Shown here: one piece after another, positions 16,966 through 25,497 of the stretch | How the letters are laid out: every line of letters begins with the position of its first letter | How positions within the stretch are numbered: the stretch's first letter is position 1 | Source: JANQPC01 sp039208375 | GTDB taxonomy: Bacteria; Pseudomonadota; Alphaproteobacteria; Rhodobacterales; Rhodobacteraceae | Assembly: GCA_039208375.1 (NCBI GenBank) | Contig: JBCCRC010000025.1 | Location: 1-43,498 of the forward strand | DNA: 43,498 nucleotides | Direction of reading: 5' to 3' | Position numbers and translations under genes: made by a program | The notes under the pieces: model-generated | What the model was told of the DNA's origin: nothing | Seen by the model: the letters and a program-made list of their open reading frames with translations, nothing else | Database searches by the model: none

Positions 16966-17924
16966 CGGGCCCTCAGGTGGTCAAGGTGATCGGCCGTAGG
17001 CTCCGGCAGCATGTTGAGAAGCGCCGTCAGCCCCGTGGCCTCGGCCCCCCGCTCCAGGTGGCCCCAAACGCGTGGGATCAGATCCACGTAATTGGCCTTG
17101 CCGTCCCGAAGACAGAGCCGCGCGAACACGCCAAGGATCCGCAAGTTGCGCTGAATGCCAATCACGCGCGCGGTGGCTTTGGCTTCCGACTGATCCATCC
17201 CGATTCCGGCCGCAAACCGGTTGATCAACGTAACGCCAAGATCGGGTGGCACGTCGCGGCGGGCGTCTTCCACAAGCGAGATCAGATCGTATGTCGGGTG
17301 GCAGCGTGCGGCATCTTGAAAGTCGAGCAAACCCACGCGAGCCACACCTATGCGCTCAGGCAGCCATAGCAGGTTTTCGGCGTGGTAGTCGCGCAGAGCC
17401 AGCCCCGTGAACCCGGCTTCAAGGGGCACAAGCCGCCCTGCAAGCAGGCTGGCAAACGCGGGCGGGTGCGCCGCGTCGGACAGGCCCGCATACCAAGTGA
17501 GGGCCAGCTTCGCGCGATCGATCATCGGGCTTACACCATAGGCCGGTGTCGCGTGCGGTGCCGGTGACTTTTGCAGAGCGACGAGCGCATCGACTGCGGC
17601 CTCGTAAATCTCTGACTCAAGGTCGGGCCGGTCACCCACGATCCGCGCATAGAGGTGATCGCCTAGATCTTCTATCAGCAGAAGGCCGCGCGCCCGATCT
17701 TCGGCCAGAATGCATGGGGCGCTAAGGCCAATCGCTGAGAGGTGCTCGGCGATTGCCACGAAGGGCCCCACGTCCTCGCCCATTTCCGGCGGAGCGATCA
17801 TCAGCACAGCGCGCGATCCGTCTTCCGCGGTGAGCCGTTCGTAAGATCGATGCGACGCATCTCCGGCCAGATGCGCCCGCGTGGCGCTGCCCCAGCCGGC
17901 ACCCTGCAGGAAGCACTCATGCAT
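16941..17924 (-). CDS. amgK: AmgK-like anomeric MurNAc/GlcNAc kinase
   Basis: APH-fold kinase expected to phosphorylate MurNAc (and GlcNAc) at the anomeric position, feeding MurU. The 327-residue protein begins after a short lead with GDASHRSYERL (nucleotide-binding region), has the catalytic loop LRDYHAENLLWLP and the metal motif LLDFQDA, and HPTYDLISLVEDARRD further on, as in AmgK and related phosphotransferases. Its start overlaps the tsaE stop by 8 bases and its 3' end overlaps the MurU start by 25 bases. The APH fold is certain; the substrate is inferred from the MurU partner. Confidence 0.83.
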   Translation of the reverse strand: MHECFLQGAGWGSATRAHLAGDASHRSYERLTAEDGSRAVLMIAPPEMGEDVGPFVAIAEHLSAIGLSAPCILAEDRARGLLLIEDLGDHLYARIVGDRPDLESEIYEAAVDALVALQKSPAPHATPAYGVSPMIDRAKLALTWYAGLSDAAHPPAFASLLAGRLVPLEAGFTGLALRDYHAENLLWLPERIGVARVGLLDFQDAARCHPTYDLISLVEDARRDVPPDLGVTLINRFAAGIGMDQSEAKATARVIGIQRNLRILGVFARLCLRDGKANYVDLIPRVWGHLERGAEATGLTALLNMLPEPTADHLDHLRARCGTLQPA

Positions 17925-18405
17925 AGGGTTCGCGGGCCTCTTCGAAAAGCGGCATTAGCGCCGCGCCGCGAGGGCCGCTGGCGCTGGCGGTAAGACTTCT
18001 TTCACTCTCGCTACCAATCTCAAGGGAGAGGGCAAGCGCGTCATCCGGCACTTGTGGGCCAAGCCGCTCTGGCCATTCAACAAGGCAAATGGCGGTGCGA
18101 AAGGCCTCGTCGAGCCCAAGTTCCGAGGTCTCCGCCCCACCCTCCAGGCGGTAAAGATCCACGTGCCAGATTTCCGCTGCGCCATCGTTATAGGTCTGCA
18201 CCAACGTGAAACTGGGCGACGGCACCTCTTCCCAAAGCCCCGCCTGAGACAACCGCTCCTGAATCAGCGCCCGAGCAAAGGTGGTTTTTCCGGCTCCGAT
18301 TGGCCCCGAAAGCAGGAGCGTATCGCCCGCCTTAAGGTGAGCCGCCAAGGCCTGCGCCAGGGCCGCCGTATTATCTGGCGATGAAAGGGTGATGCGCCGC
18401 TTCAT
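17917..18405 (-). CDS. tsaE: tRNA t6A-synthesis ATPase TsaE
   Basis: ATPase that regenerates the TsaB-TsaD complex during synthesis of threonylcarbamoyl-A37 in ANN-decoding tRNAs. From the ATG at 18405 the protein has 162 residues. Walker A is SGPIGAGKTTFARAL; SPSFTLVQTY and the HVDLYRLEG signature follow, with LVEWPERLG later, all diagnostic of TsaE. The start codon lacks a strong Shine-Dalgarno; an ATG at 18441 also exists, but it adds 12 non-conserved residues. tsaD, a partner gene, is at 30-31 kb in the same window. Confidence 0.93.
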   Translation of the reverse strand: MKRRITLSSPDNTAALAQALAAHLKAGDTLLLSGPIGAGKTTFARALIQERLSQAGLWEEVPSPSFTLVQTYNDGAAEIWHVDLYRLEGGAETSELGLDEAFRTAICLVEWPERLGPQVPDDALALSLEIGSESERSLTASASGPRGAALMPLFEEAREPYA

Positions 18406-18447
18406 GGGCGCGAGTCTGACGGTCTGGCGCTGGGCCTGCAAGGCCGA

Positions 18448-20025
18448 TCAGGCCATGGCGCGGGATGTGGGCGGCGATGTGGCCCGGCTGGGGCCGGGAA
18501 CGAAGCGGATCAGCGTAACGCCGCCGCGAAGCGGTGAGATCCTGCATTCATGGCGCCCCCCTGTGCGCAACTGAAACGCCCCGCCCCAAGCCTGCCTGTC
18601 CCGCGCGTGAAGAACGAAATCGCGGATCTCGCCCCAAAGTGGTGTGGGCTGGCTGCCCGACATCCAGATCCGCATCGATTCGGTTACGGTCACGCGGCTG
18701 CCGACATCCGCGTCAGTCGCCCCGCTGCCCCAAAGATCTCGGTAGGCGGCGTTAGAAAGTGCAAGCGCCCCGTCCCGCCCGAACACCGCTACGGCCTCAT
18801 CCAGCGCGTCGAGCACGCCCTGCCCGATCTCCAGATCGCTGCGGAACCGGCGCGTCAGTGCCATTTCCTGGGTGATATCTTCGAAGATGAAAGCTACAGC
18901 GCCATCAGGGTGCGGGCGGCCCGACACGTTGTAGGTTTGGCCATTGGAGAGAGACCATGTTTCCGAATACGTGCCGCTTTCGGCCTGCGCCTCCAACTCA
19001 GCCATTCGGGCCCGCCAATCTGCGTAGTTCCGCGGTTCGGGGATCATCCGGCAATCTCGCAATTTATCGAGAAATTCGAAGAGGCTTGGCCGCCCGGCCA
19101 GAAACCCCGGCGCAAGCTCGGTAAGACGGGTGAGGGAGGGGTTGAAGAGTGTCAGCCGCCTTTCGCGGTCAAACACTGCCAGCCCGGTTTTGAGGTGTGA
19201 AAACGCCTTGGTGAGCGTTTGCGTGAACTCCATTCGTTGTTGATCCGCCTCCACAACCGCATCGGCGGTGAGTGCCGAATAGATCGGACCCGTGTCTGAA
19301 GGGATGCCAAAGCAGTCATACCAATGTTCTTCCAGCGCCTCGCCGTATTCCACGCGCAGGCGGGTTAGCTCTTTCGTTCCGGCCAACGATTTCAGCCGTT
19401 CGGGATCAAAAAGCGGCGGGGGTGGCCAGGCATCGGCGGCACGGGCGCCAAAATGCATCTCTAGCGCATCTAGATAGGCCCGGTTCGCCCAATAGACCTC
19501 ACCCTCTGAGTTCTGCCGCCAGACGAGGAACGGAACCGCATCGATCACCATGCGAAGCGTCTCAAGCTCGTCTCTGGTGAAGGCCCATACGGCAGGTTCA
19601 AGCTCAAAGGTGCTGTGCTCTCGATCGGCTTCCATGATCTCGATTCTCAGGTGTTCTGACTTTTTTGACAGCAACAGTCGCTTGCTTTCGTCGCGAGACA
19701 GGAGCGTAAGTTCATCGACAAGTTCCGCTTCCGTCAGCGCGTCTTTAAGGGCCGGAAAGTGCACCGTCAGATTTGAAAGAGCGCGGGCGAGATCTGTCGT
19801 TCCCGCCCCTGAGCCCTGAAGCACGACCTCGGCCTCAGGGGAGTTATCGATTAGCTCTTCACCATCGAACAGGAACGTAGCGCCTGTTCGTATAGCTGCG
19901 GAATGCTTGGGCGGGCGCAGTATTGTGTCTGCGATAGCTATCGCGGCGAGCGCCAGAAGGCCCGCGGTGAAAGCGACCCCGCCAGCGGCCGAAACCTGAA
20001 TGATGTCCAATCCCGAAATCGGCAT
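18448..20025 (-). CDS. Membrane-anchored PAS-domain protein without kinase domain
   Basis: Probable sensor of unknown signal. The 525-residue protein has one N-terminal membrane helix (about residues 13-35), then several PAS-like units: about 45-115, a clear one from 155 to 270 (MVIDAVPFLVWRQNSEGEV, YWANRAYLDA), another at about 290-400 (AFSHLKTGLAVFDRERRLTL, ending FIFEDITQE) and a last one after 405 (GVLDALDEAVAVFGRDGAL). No H-box, HATPase, GGDEF/EAL or output domain follows, and the protein ends in a short Ser/Pro/Arg tail. It begins 72 bases after regB on the same strand with GGGGGG before the ATG, suggesting co-transcription with the redox sensor kinase. Confidence 0.85.
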   Translation of the reverse strand: MPISGLDIIQVSAAGGVAFTAGLLALAAIAIADTILRPPKHSAAIRTGATFLFDGEELIDNSPEAEVVLQGSGAGTTDLARALSNLTVHFPALKDALTEAELVDELTLLSRDESKRLLLSKKSEHLRIEIMEADREHSTFELEPAVWAFTRDELETLRMVIDAVPFLVWRQNSEGEVYWANRAYLDALEMHFGARAADAWPPPPLFDPERLKSLAGTKELTRLRVEYGEALEEHWYDCFGIPSDTGPIYSALTADAVVEADQQRMEFTQTLTKAFSHLKTGLAVFDRERRLTLFNPSLTRLTELAPGFLAGRPSLFEFLDKLRDCRMIPEPRNYADWRARMAELEAQAESGTYSETWSLSNGQTYNVSGRPHPDGAVAFIFEDITQEMALTRRFRSDLEIGQGVLDALDEAVAVFGRDGALALSNAAYRDLWGSGATDADVGSRVTVTESMRIWMSGSQPTPLWGEIRDFVLHARDRQAWGGAFQLRTGGRHECRISPLRGGVTLIRFVPGPSRATSPPTSRAMA

Positions 20026-20097
20026 GGCGGCCCCCCAGCAGCCTGCCGAAACGTTTAGGCAATGAGTGTTAACAAGCTATTAACGCGTTGTACGGGG

Positions 20098-21492
20098 CTA
20101 GGCTTCAATGGGTCTGTTCTGACCCAGCCCGGAGTCCTGCGCGCTATCCTCGCGCAGAATCGCCTCTCGCGGCCAGACCACATCTATGATGGCACCGCTG
20201 CGTTCACTGCTGGGGGTGGCCGCAAGCGGGTCGCGGCCATTGGCGAAGTTAAGCTCTGCCCCGGAGCGTTCTAAAAGCGTTTTGGCAATGAAGAGGCCAA
20301 GACCCATACCTTCATATTCGCGCCGCTGCTCGCTTTGCGCGGGGCTGCGGCGGATCCGCACGAAAGGATCGCCAATCCGGCTCAAGACTTGGATCGGAAA
20401 GCCCGGCCCGTCGTCGACGATCCGCACGGCGACATTCTCATCGCTCCAGGAGATATCGATCCAAACCTCGCCCCTCGCATAGTCCACCGCATTCTGAATC
20501 AGGTTGCGCAGGCCGTGGATGATTTCCGGGCGTCGGTGCACGACGGGTTGTCGTGCATCCGCAGCCTCCCCGGGCGCAATTTCATAGTGTATTGTGATGC
20601 CCCGGCCTTCATGGGGCTCAGCGGCCTCGCGCACCAGCGCGCCAATCGGCGAATGCTTTAGCTGAAGATCGTCTTTCCCGGCCCGGCCCATGGATCGCAG
20701 GATATCGCGGCACCGGTCGGCCTGATCGCGTACAAGCCGTGCGTCTTCCAAAAGATCTGGCCTGTCGGCCAACTCTTCCATCAATTCGGCACTTACAAGC
20801 TTGATCGTGGCAAGCGGCGTGCCAAGCTCATGGGCTGCGGCGGCGACAACGCCGCCCAGATCAGTGAGTTTTTGTTCCCGCGCCAGGGCAAGCTGCGTGG
20901 CCACAAGCGCATCCGACATCGCGTGGATTTCCGATGTCACCCGTTGCGCAAAGCCAGCAAGAAAGATCACCCCAATCACGATGGCCACCCAAAATCCAAA
21001 CACGAAATCGGTTGGCATCCGCATCAGGAAGCCAAGATCGGTGCGAAGTGGGATGTGATATTGCGCCACAAAGGTGACCATCAGAATGGCATAAGCCCCC
21101 AGCAAAACGGTTGTGCGCAGCTGGAGAGCAGTCGCCGATACGGTAACGGGCACAAGGATTAGCAGAGCAAAGGGGTTATGAAGCCCGCCCGTCAGATAGA
21201 GCAGGAAGCTCAACTGCGTAATGTCGAACACGAGGTGAAGCGCCACCTCGCCTTCCGTCAGGCGCTTGTTTTCGGGATAAACGAAGATGGCAACGAGGTT
21301 TGCCGTGATTGCAGCGCCAATCGCCAGGAATGCGAGGCCGATCTCAAGGTTCAGGTCGAAAAGGCGCTGGGCGACGGTGATGGCGGAGAGCTGCCCCGCA
21401 ATCGCGATCCAGCGTAGGACGATCAGGGTGCGCAGGCGTACCCAGTTTACGCGATGGCTCGCGTCGAAAAGTCCCAGCGTTGGATTGGCCAT
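20098..21492 (-). CDS. regB: Redox sensor histidine kinase RegB/PrrB
   Basis: Global redox sensor that phosphorylates RegA when the quinone pool and respiration signal reducing conditions. The 464-residue protein has six hydrophobic segments in the first 185 residues, including the quinone-site motif GGLHNPF at 102-108. The H-box AAAHELGTPLATIKL carries His221. The redox-active cysteine motif ADRCRDILRSMGRAGKDD has Cys261, matching the known RegB cysteine context. ATPase motifs follow: LRNLIQNAVDYA, VRIVDDGPGF and GMGLGLFIAKTLLERSGA. It is divergent from senC-regA, the classic arrangement. Confidence 0.96.
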   Translation of the reverse strand: MANPTLGLFDASHRVNWVRLRTLIVLRWIAIAGQLSAITVAQRLFDLNLEIGLAFLAIGAAITANLVAIFVYPENKRLTEGEVALHLVFDITQLSFLLYLTGGLHNPFALLILVPVTVSATALQLRTTVLLGAYAILMVTFVAQYHIPLRTDLGFLMRMPTDFVFGFWVAIVIGVIFLAGFAQRVTSEIHAMSDALVATQLALAREQKLTDLGGVVAAAAHELGTPLATIKLVSAELMEELADRPDLLEDARLVRDQADRCRDILRSMGRAGKDDLQLKHSPIGALVREAAEPHEGRGITIHYEIAPGEAADARQPVVHRRPEIIHGLRNLIQNAVDYARGEVWIDISWSDENVAVRIVDDGPGFPIQVLSRIGDPFVRIRRSPAQSEQRREYEGMGLGLFIAKTLLERSGAELNFANGRDPLAATPSSERSGAIIDVVWPREAILREDSAQDSGLGQNRPIEA

Positions 21493-21592
21493 AGCACTTA
21501 CCTATTTGTGAGTGGTGAGGCGGCAACCCATGTTGTAGGCTGCGCACCGCCACGGGATCAACTTGCAACGCGACTTTCCTGAAAGGTTTGCC
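21493..21592. promoter_or_regulatory. regB / senC divergent promoter region
   Basis: The 100 bases between the divergent regB and senC starts must hold promoters for both. A GCGGC motif followed after a spacer by CTGCGCAC (about 21520-21548) loosely recalls the paired GC-rich halves of RegA sites, but the match is not strong enough to call an operator. GAAAGG lies before the senC ATG. Confidence 0.4.
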
Positions 21593-22216
21593 ATGACACG
21601 GATTTACCTGATCGCGGCACTTCTGGCCGTGGTGGCCGGTTCGGGCCTGAGTTATCTCATCATGTCAAATAGCGCTGGTGGCGATGATCAGTTTGCGCAA
21701 TGCAGGGCCACTAGCGTGGCGGGCGGCGCAGGCGAGATTGGTGGTCCCTTCACGCTGGTGTCGGAAACCGGCGAAACAGTCACCGATGCCGATGTCATAA
21801 CCCGCCCAAGCCTGATCTACTTCGGCTACACCTTCTGCCCGGATGTTTGCCCGCTTGACACGGCGCGCAACGCCGACGCGATCGATTTGCTTACCGACAA
21901 AGGCCTCGACGTTCAGCCCATCTTCATTTCGGTCGATCCTGAGCGCGACACGCCCGACGTGGTGGCCGATTTCACGGCAAACCTGCATGAAGATATGCTG
22001 GGCCTTACTGGCTCGCCCGAACAAGTCGAAGCCGCCTCCCAGGCCTATAAAACATACTACCGGAAACATGAAAGCGATGACGAATTCTACCTCGTCGATC
22101 ACTCTACCTTTTCGTATCTTGTGCTGCCCGAACACGGGTTTGTGGAGTTCTTTCGGCGCGAGTTAACGCCGGAACAACTTGCCGAATCCACGGCGTGCTT
22201 CGTCAACGCCGCGTGA
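21593..22216 (+). CDS. senC: SCO1/SenC/PrrC copper chaperone-like protein
   Basis: Membrane-anchored thioredoxin-fold protein that delivers copper to the Cu-A or Cu-B site of heme-copper oxidases and links to RegB signalling in Rhodobacter. From the ATG at 21593 the protein has 207 residues, with one N-terminal helix (TRIYLIAALLAVVAGSGLSYLI). The copper site is the FCPDVCPLD motif (CxxxC) plus the later DHSTFSYLV histidine. The segment FISVDPERDTPDVV is the conserved SCO core. GAAAGG precedes this ATG; an in-frame ATG at 21563 would put charged residues ahead of the anchor. It is followed by regA after 69 bases. Confidence 0.95.
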   Translation: MTRIYLIAALLAVVAGSGLSYLIMSNSAGGDDQFAQCRATSVAGGAGEIGGPFTLVSETGETVTDADVITRPSLIYFGYTFCPDVCPLDTARNADAIDLLTDKGLDVQPIFISVDPERDTPDVVADFTANLHEDMLGLTGSPEQVEAASQAYKTYYRKHESDDEFYLVDHSTFSYLVLPEHGFVEFFRRELTPEQLAESTACFVNAA

Positions 22217-22285
22217 GGAAAGTTTGACCGAACGCCCTTCGAGACCTATCGTTCTAAAAAACAAAGGGAACTGGAAGGACTTCTG

Positions 22286-22840
22286 ATGGTCGAACGCGCT
22301 CTTCAAGAGATCGGCGACGACCGCTCGCTTTTGGTGGTGGATGATGACGAGCCGTTTCTCAAACGCCTCGCACGCGCCATGGAAAAGCGGGGCTTCGCCG
22401 TAGAAACTGCGGGGTCCGTTACAGCGGGCCGCGCTATAGCAACTGCCCGCCCGCCCGCCTACGCCGTGATTGACCTACGGCTTGAAGATGGCAACGGGCT
22501 CGACGTTGTAGAAACAATTCGCGACAAACGGCCCGACAGCCGTGTTGTTGTGCTAACCGGCTATGGCGCCATCGCCACGGCAGTGGCGGCTGTGAAGATC
22601 GGGGCCACCGATTATCTCTCCAAACCCGCTGATGCCAACGATGTGACGGCCGCACTGCTTTCCACAGCCGACGAGCTTCCGCCACCACCGGAAAACCCGA
22701 TGTCGGCCGATCGCGTGCGGTGGGAACATATCCAGCGCGTCTATGAACTGTGCGATCGCAATGTAAGCGAAACGGCGCGGCGGTTGAACATGCATAGGCG
22801 CACGCTTCAACGGATCCTTGCCAAGCGCAGCCCGCGCTAA
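22286..22840 (+). CDS. regA: Redox response regulator RegA/PrrA
   Basis: DNA-binding partner of RegB controlling photosynthesis, respiration, carbon and nitrogen fixation genes in this group. The 184-residue protein has a receiver domain with the acidic pair VVDDDE, phospho-acceptor Asp63 in VIDLRLEDGNGL, VVLTGYGAIATAV and the Lys of YLSKPAD. The hallmark proline hinge PPPPENP comes next, then a Fis-type helix-turn-helix ending NVSETARRLNMHRRTLQRIL. The ribosome-binding site GGAAGGA precedes the ATG. Its stop overlaps the convergent GNAT gene by 3 bases. Confidence 0.97.
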   Translation: MVERALQEIGDDRSLLVVDDDEPFLKRLARAMEKRGFAVETAGSVTAGRAIATARPPAYAVIDLRLEDGNGLDVVETIRDKRPDSRVVVLTGYGAIATAVAAVKIGATDYLSKPADANDVTAALLSTADELPPPPENPMSADRVRWEHIQRVYELCDRNVSETARRLNMHRRTLQRILAKRSPR

Positions 22841-23322
22841 AGGTCAAATCGCTTGTGAACCTTGCCGGTGACGGTGCCATCCCAAAGGGTGGCATCGTCA
22901 TCGATCTTCCAATCGTAGAAGCCGATCCTTGCGTAGTATGTGAGCCCGGATGTGTTGTCGCCGCGGATTGAGGCGTTAAGCCATCTGTAGCCCAAGGCAC
23001 GGGCGCGCCACACCGTTGTGGCGAACAGTGTTTGCCCCACCCCGCGCCCGGTTTCCCCGATCCGCACAAAACTCGCGATATCGGCTGCCTCGGGGGGCAG
23101 GTTTTCATGGGGTTCAGCCCATTGAAAGCCAAGAACCTGCCCGGTGTTATCAGAGGCCACATGCCAAGAGGATCGTGCGGGCGCGGCGGACATCCAGGTC
23201 ATGATGTCTTCAGCGGTCACCGGGCCGCGGAGCGCCGTTGTCCCCCCACGTTTGATGATTGCCCCAAGAAGCGCTGCCATCTGAGGGGCATCTTCTGATG
23301 TCGCTTGGCGAACCGTAATCAT
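22837..23322 (-). CDS. GNAT-family N-acetyltransferase
   Basis: Acetyl-CoA-dependent acyltransferase of the GNAT fold, resembling phosphinothricin/amino-acid acetyltransferases. The 161-residue protein shows an N-terminal ITVRQATSEDAPQMAALL, the acetyl-CoA loop IGETGRGVGQTLF (R/Q-x-x-G-x-G/A pattern) and the C-terminal NTSGLTYYARIGFYDW motif. The substrate cannot be told. Its ATG overlaps the HD-protein stop (ATGA), so the two genes form an operon. Confidence 0.88.
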   Translation of the reverse strand: MITVRQATSEDAPQMAALLGAIIKRGGTTALRGPVTAEDIMTWMSAAPARSSWHVASDNTGQVLGFQWAEPHENLPPEAADIASFVRIGETGRGVGQTLFATTVWRARALGYRWLNASIRGDNTSGLTYYARIGFYDWKIDDDATLWDGTVTGKVHKRFDL

Positions 23323-23912
23323 TGCAGCTCTAGAAGCGCGGCGTGACGCTGCAGAAAATCGGCTCGCACTTCGGTGGGGGGCCGCAGCGCAAGCGTGATC
23401 CCCTCAAGCGCGCCGGCTGGCGGCGCGCCGAAAAACCGGTTGGCCTCGACGATTGCGAACCCCGCAATCTGCGTGGCTTCGAGCCAGGCGGAAATCTTAT
23501 CGGCCCGTTTGATTGCCCGTTTGATCTTCTGCGGGAGCACGGCCGGTAGGCCAAACCGCAGGTGGATGGCAGCCGAAAGGCGGATATCGAGCTCGGAATA
23601 CTGTGGCCCAACGGCATCTTTCACTGGCGAAATCATATCGCCGATCACGTATTCCGGGGCGTCGTGTAAAAGCGCCGCGAGCCGCCATTTTTGCGGGGCA
23701 GTCGGCTCAATCCGGCAAAACAGTTCTTCGACCAACAGCGAGTGCTCGGCCACGGAATACGGATAATCACCCCGCGTTTGACCGTTCCAGCGTGCCACGA
23801 AGGCAAGACCATGGGCGATATCCTCGATCTCGATGTCCATCGGAGTTGGATCAAGCAAATCAAGGCGGCGGCCAGACAGCATTCGCTGCCATGCGCGGGG
23901 GGGCCGTGCCAT
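23319..23912 (-). CDS. HD-domain phosphohydrolase (YfbR-like)
   Basis: Metal-dependent phosphohydrolase of the HD superfamily, probably a nucleotide or deoxynucleotide phosphatase like E. coli YfbR. The 197-residue protein carries the metal ligands in YSVAEHSLLVEEL (first His), ALLHDAPEYVIGD (HD pair) and KRADKISAWLEA (last Asp). The PTPMDIEIEDIAHGLAFVARWNGQ start is common in alphaproteobacterial members. AGGAGG lies just before the ATG. It is the first gene of a two-gene operon with the GNAT. Confidence 0.87.
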   Translation of the reverse strand: MARPPRAWQRMLSGRRLDLLDPTPMDIEIEDIAHGLAFVARWNGQTRGDYPYSVAEHSLLVEELFCRIEPTAPQKWRLAALLHDAPEYVIGDMISPVKDAVGPQYSELDIRLSAAIHLRFGLPAVLPQKIKRAIKRADKISAWLEATQIAGFAIVEANRFFGAPPAGALEGITLALRPPTEVRADFLQRHAALLELQ

Positions 23913-24121
23913 AAAAACCTCCTAAACTTGCCCGCTCATGGGTCCGTTTGCCTGTTATTCGGGCGAAATAGGCCAGAAAGTGCTATGCATTTTCATATCT
24001 CGCGGCGATTTTAGGGAAATCCCATCACCGCGCCCGTATCAAGTACGCACGTTACAAAAAGAGCATCAGGGGGATCAAAAAGCGCAACAGCGGCCCCACG
24101 TGCCGCGAAAGGAGCAGACCA

Positions 24122-24427
24122 ATGCGCAGACTGATCACGGCAGTAACCACAGCAGCAGTACTTATGCCCATGGCGGGGCACGCGCAGCAGTTTTGCGCAG
24201 AACGCGCCAAAATCACCGACCGTCTGAAAACCGGCTATGGCGAAAGCTACACCGGTGGTGGGCTTCGCAATGCAGAGAGTGTTTTTGAGGTTTGGGCGTC
24301 TGAAGAAAAAGGCACCTGGACGATTTTGATGACCATGGCCAATGGGCGCTCCTGCGTCATGGCGTCGGGCACGAATTGGCGCGAGGCGCTTCCCGAGATG
24401 AAGCAACCCGTGGGTATCCCGGGCTGA
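24122..24427 (+). CDS. Small secreted protein, unknown function
   Basis: I do not recognise a named family. The 101-residue protein has a Sec signal peptide (MRRLITAVTTAAVLMPMAGHA, cleavage likely after GHA). The mature part is about 80 residues with two cysteines (QQFCAER and GRSCVMAS) that could form a disulfide, a pattern seen in short periplasmic alphaproteobacterial proteins. AAGGAG precedes the ATG. The 209-base gap upstream (23913-24121) separates it from the divergent HD gene; no other gene is visible there. A hairpin follows its stop. Confidence 0.75.
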   Translation: MRRLITAVTTAAVLMPMAGHAQQFCAERAKITDRLKTGYGESYTGGGLRNAESVFEVWASEEKGTWTILMTMANGRSCVMASGTNWREALPEMKQPVGIPG

Positions 24428-24435
24428 ATGAATCA

Positions 24436-24458
24436 CAGGCGGCCGCCTCGGCCGCCTG
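24436..24458. terminator. Hairpin between convergent genes
   Basis: A 9-bp perfect stem (24436-24444 with 24450-24458) with a 5-base loop lies between the ends of two convergent genes. Neither strand has a good U-tract, so it may be a weak bidirectional terminator or an mRNA-end stabiliser. Confidence 0.45.
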
Positions 24459-24468
24459 GGTGACGCCG

Positions 24469-25497
24469 CTAGATTTCCATCACAATGCGCCCGTCGATTT
24501 CGCCTGCGCGCATCTTGTCGAAGATCGCGTTGATATTCTCAAGCTTGTCCCATGAAAAGTGGGAAGACACCTTACCTTCCGCCGCGAAAGCAAGGGATTC
24601 GGCCAGATCGTTCCGCGTTCCTACGATCGAGCCGCGCACGGTAATTCGCTTCAGCACAACTTCGAAGATCGGCAGAGGGAAGTCGCCAGGTGGCAGCCCG
24701 ACGAGGGATAGAAAGCCACCCCGGCGCAGCATTCCCACCGCCTGCGAGAACGCCGCGTTCGAGACGGCGGTAACGAGCACACCCTGAACGCCGCCCATTT
24801 GCGTTTGTAGTTCCTCAACGGGGTCTACGTCGGCTGCATTGATTGTCAGCTTGGCCCCCAGCGATTTGGCGAGCGATAGCTTTTCATCGCGGATATCCAC
24901 GGCTACCACGTTTAGCCCCATCGCACTGGCATACTGCACGGCCATGTGGCCCAGGCCACCAATGCCGCTGATCGCCACCCAATCGCCGGGCTTGGCTTCC
25001 AATTCTTTGAGCCCCTTGTACACAGTAACGCCCGCGCAAAGCACTGGGGCTGCTGGCCCAAAATCCACCGCATCTGGCAACTGCCCCACATAGTTCGCGT
25101 CGGCGCGCACAAACTCTGCATAGCCGCCATCCACCGAATAGCCCGTGTTCTGCTGGCTTTCGCAAAGCGTTTCCCAGCCGCCCACACAGTGATCGCAGCG
25201 CCCGCACGCGGTGTGCAGCCATGGGGCGCCGATACGATCGCCTTCCTTTAAATGGGTAACACCCGCCCCAACCGCTGCAACTTCCCCCACGCCCTCATGC
25301 CCTGGCACAAAGGGCGCCTGCGGCTTGACGGGCCAATCGCCTTCGGCCGCGTGCAGATCAGTGTGGCACACACCCGAGGCGCGCACACGCATCAAAACTT
25401 GCCCTGGCCCTACCTCGGGCACCGGCAGTTCGCGGATCTCAAGCGGCTTGCCCAGCGCGGGTACCACGGCGGCTTTCATCACTTTTGGAAGCGTCAT
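24469..25497 (-). CDS. adhP: Zinc-dependent alcohol dehydrogenase (AdhP-type)
   Basis: NAD-dependent medium-chain dehydrogenase that interconverts primary alcohols and aldehydes. From the ATG at 25497 the protein has 342 residues. Catalytic zinc ligands are in ASGVCHTDLHAAEGDWP and the FVPGHEGVGEV histidine. The structural zinc site is CGRCDHCVGGWETLC. The Rossmann motif is ISGIGGLGHMAVQYA with the NAD-selective acidic residue in VVAVDIRD. GGAG precedes 25497; an ATG at 25575 would add an unlikely 26-residue leader. It is divergent from ahcY, with which no metabolic link is evident. Confidence 0.92.
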   Translation of the reverse strand: MTLPKVMKAAVVPALGKPLEIRELPVPEVGPGQVLMRVRASGVCHTDLHAAEGDWPVKPQAPFVPGHEGVGEVAAVGAGVTHLKEGDRIGAPWLHTACGRCDHCVGGWETLCESQQNTGYSVDGGYAEFVRADANYVGQLPDAVDFGPAAPVLCAGVTVYKGLKELEAKPGDWVAISGIGGLGHMAVQYASAMGLNVVAVDIRDEKLSLAKSLGAKLTINAADVDPVEELQTQMGGVQGVLVTAVSNAAFSQAVGMLRRGGFLSLVGLPPGDFPLPIFEVVLKRITVRGSIVGTRNDLAESLAFAAEGKVSSHFSWDKLENINAIFDKMRAGEIDGRIVMEI

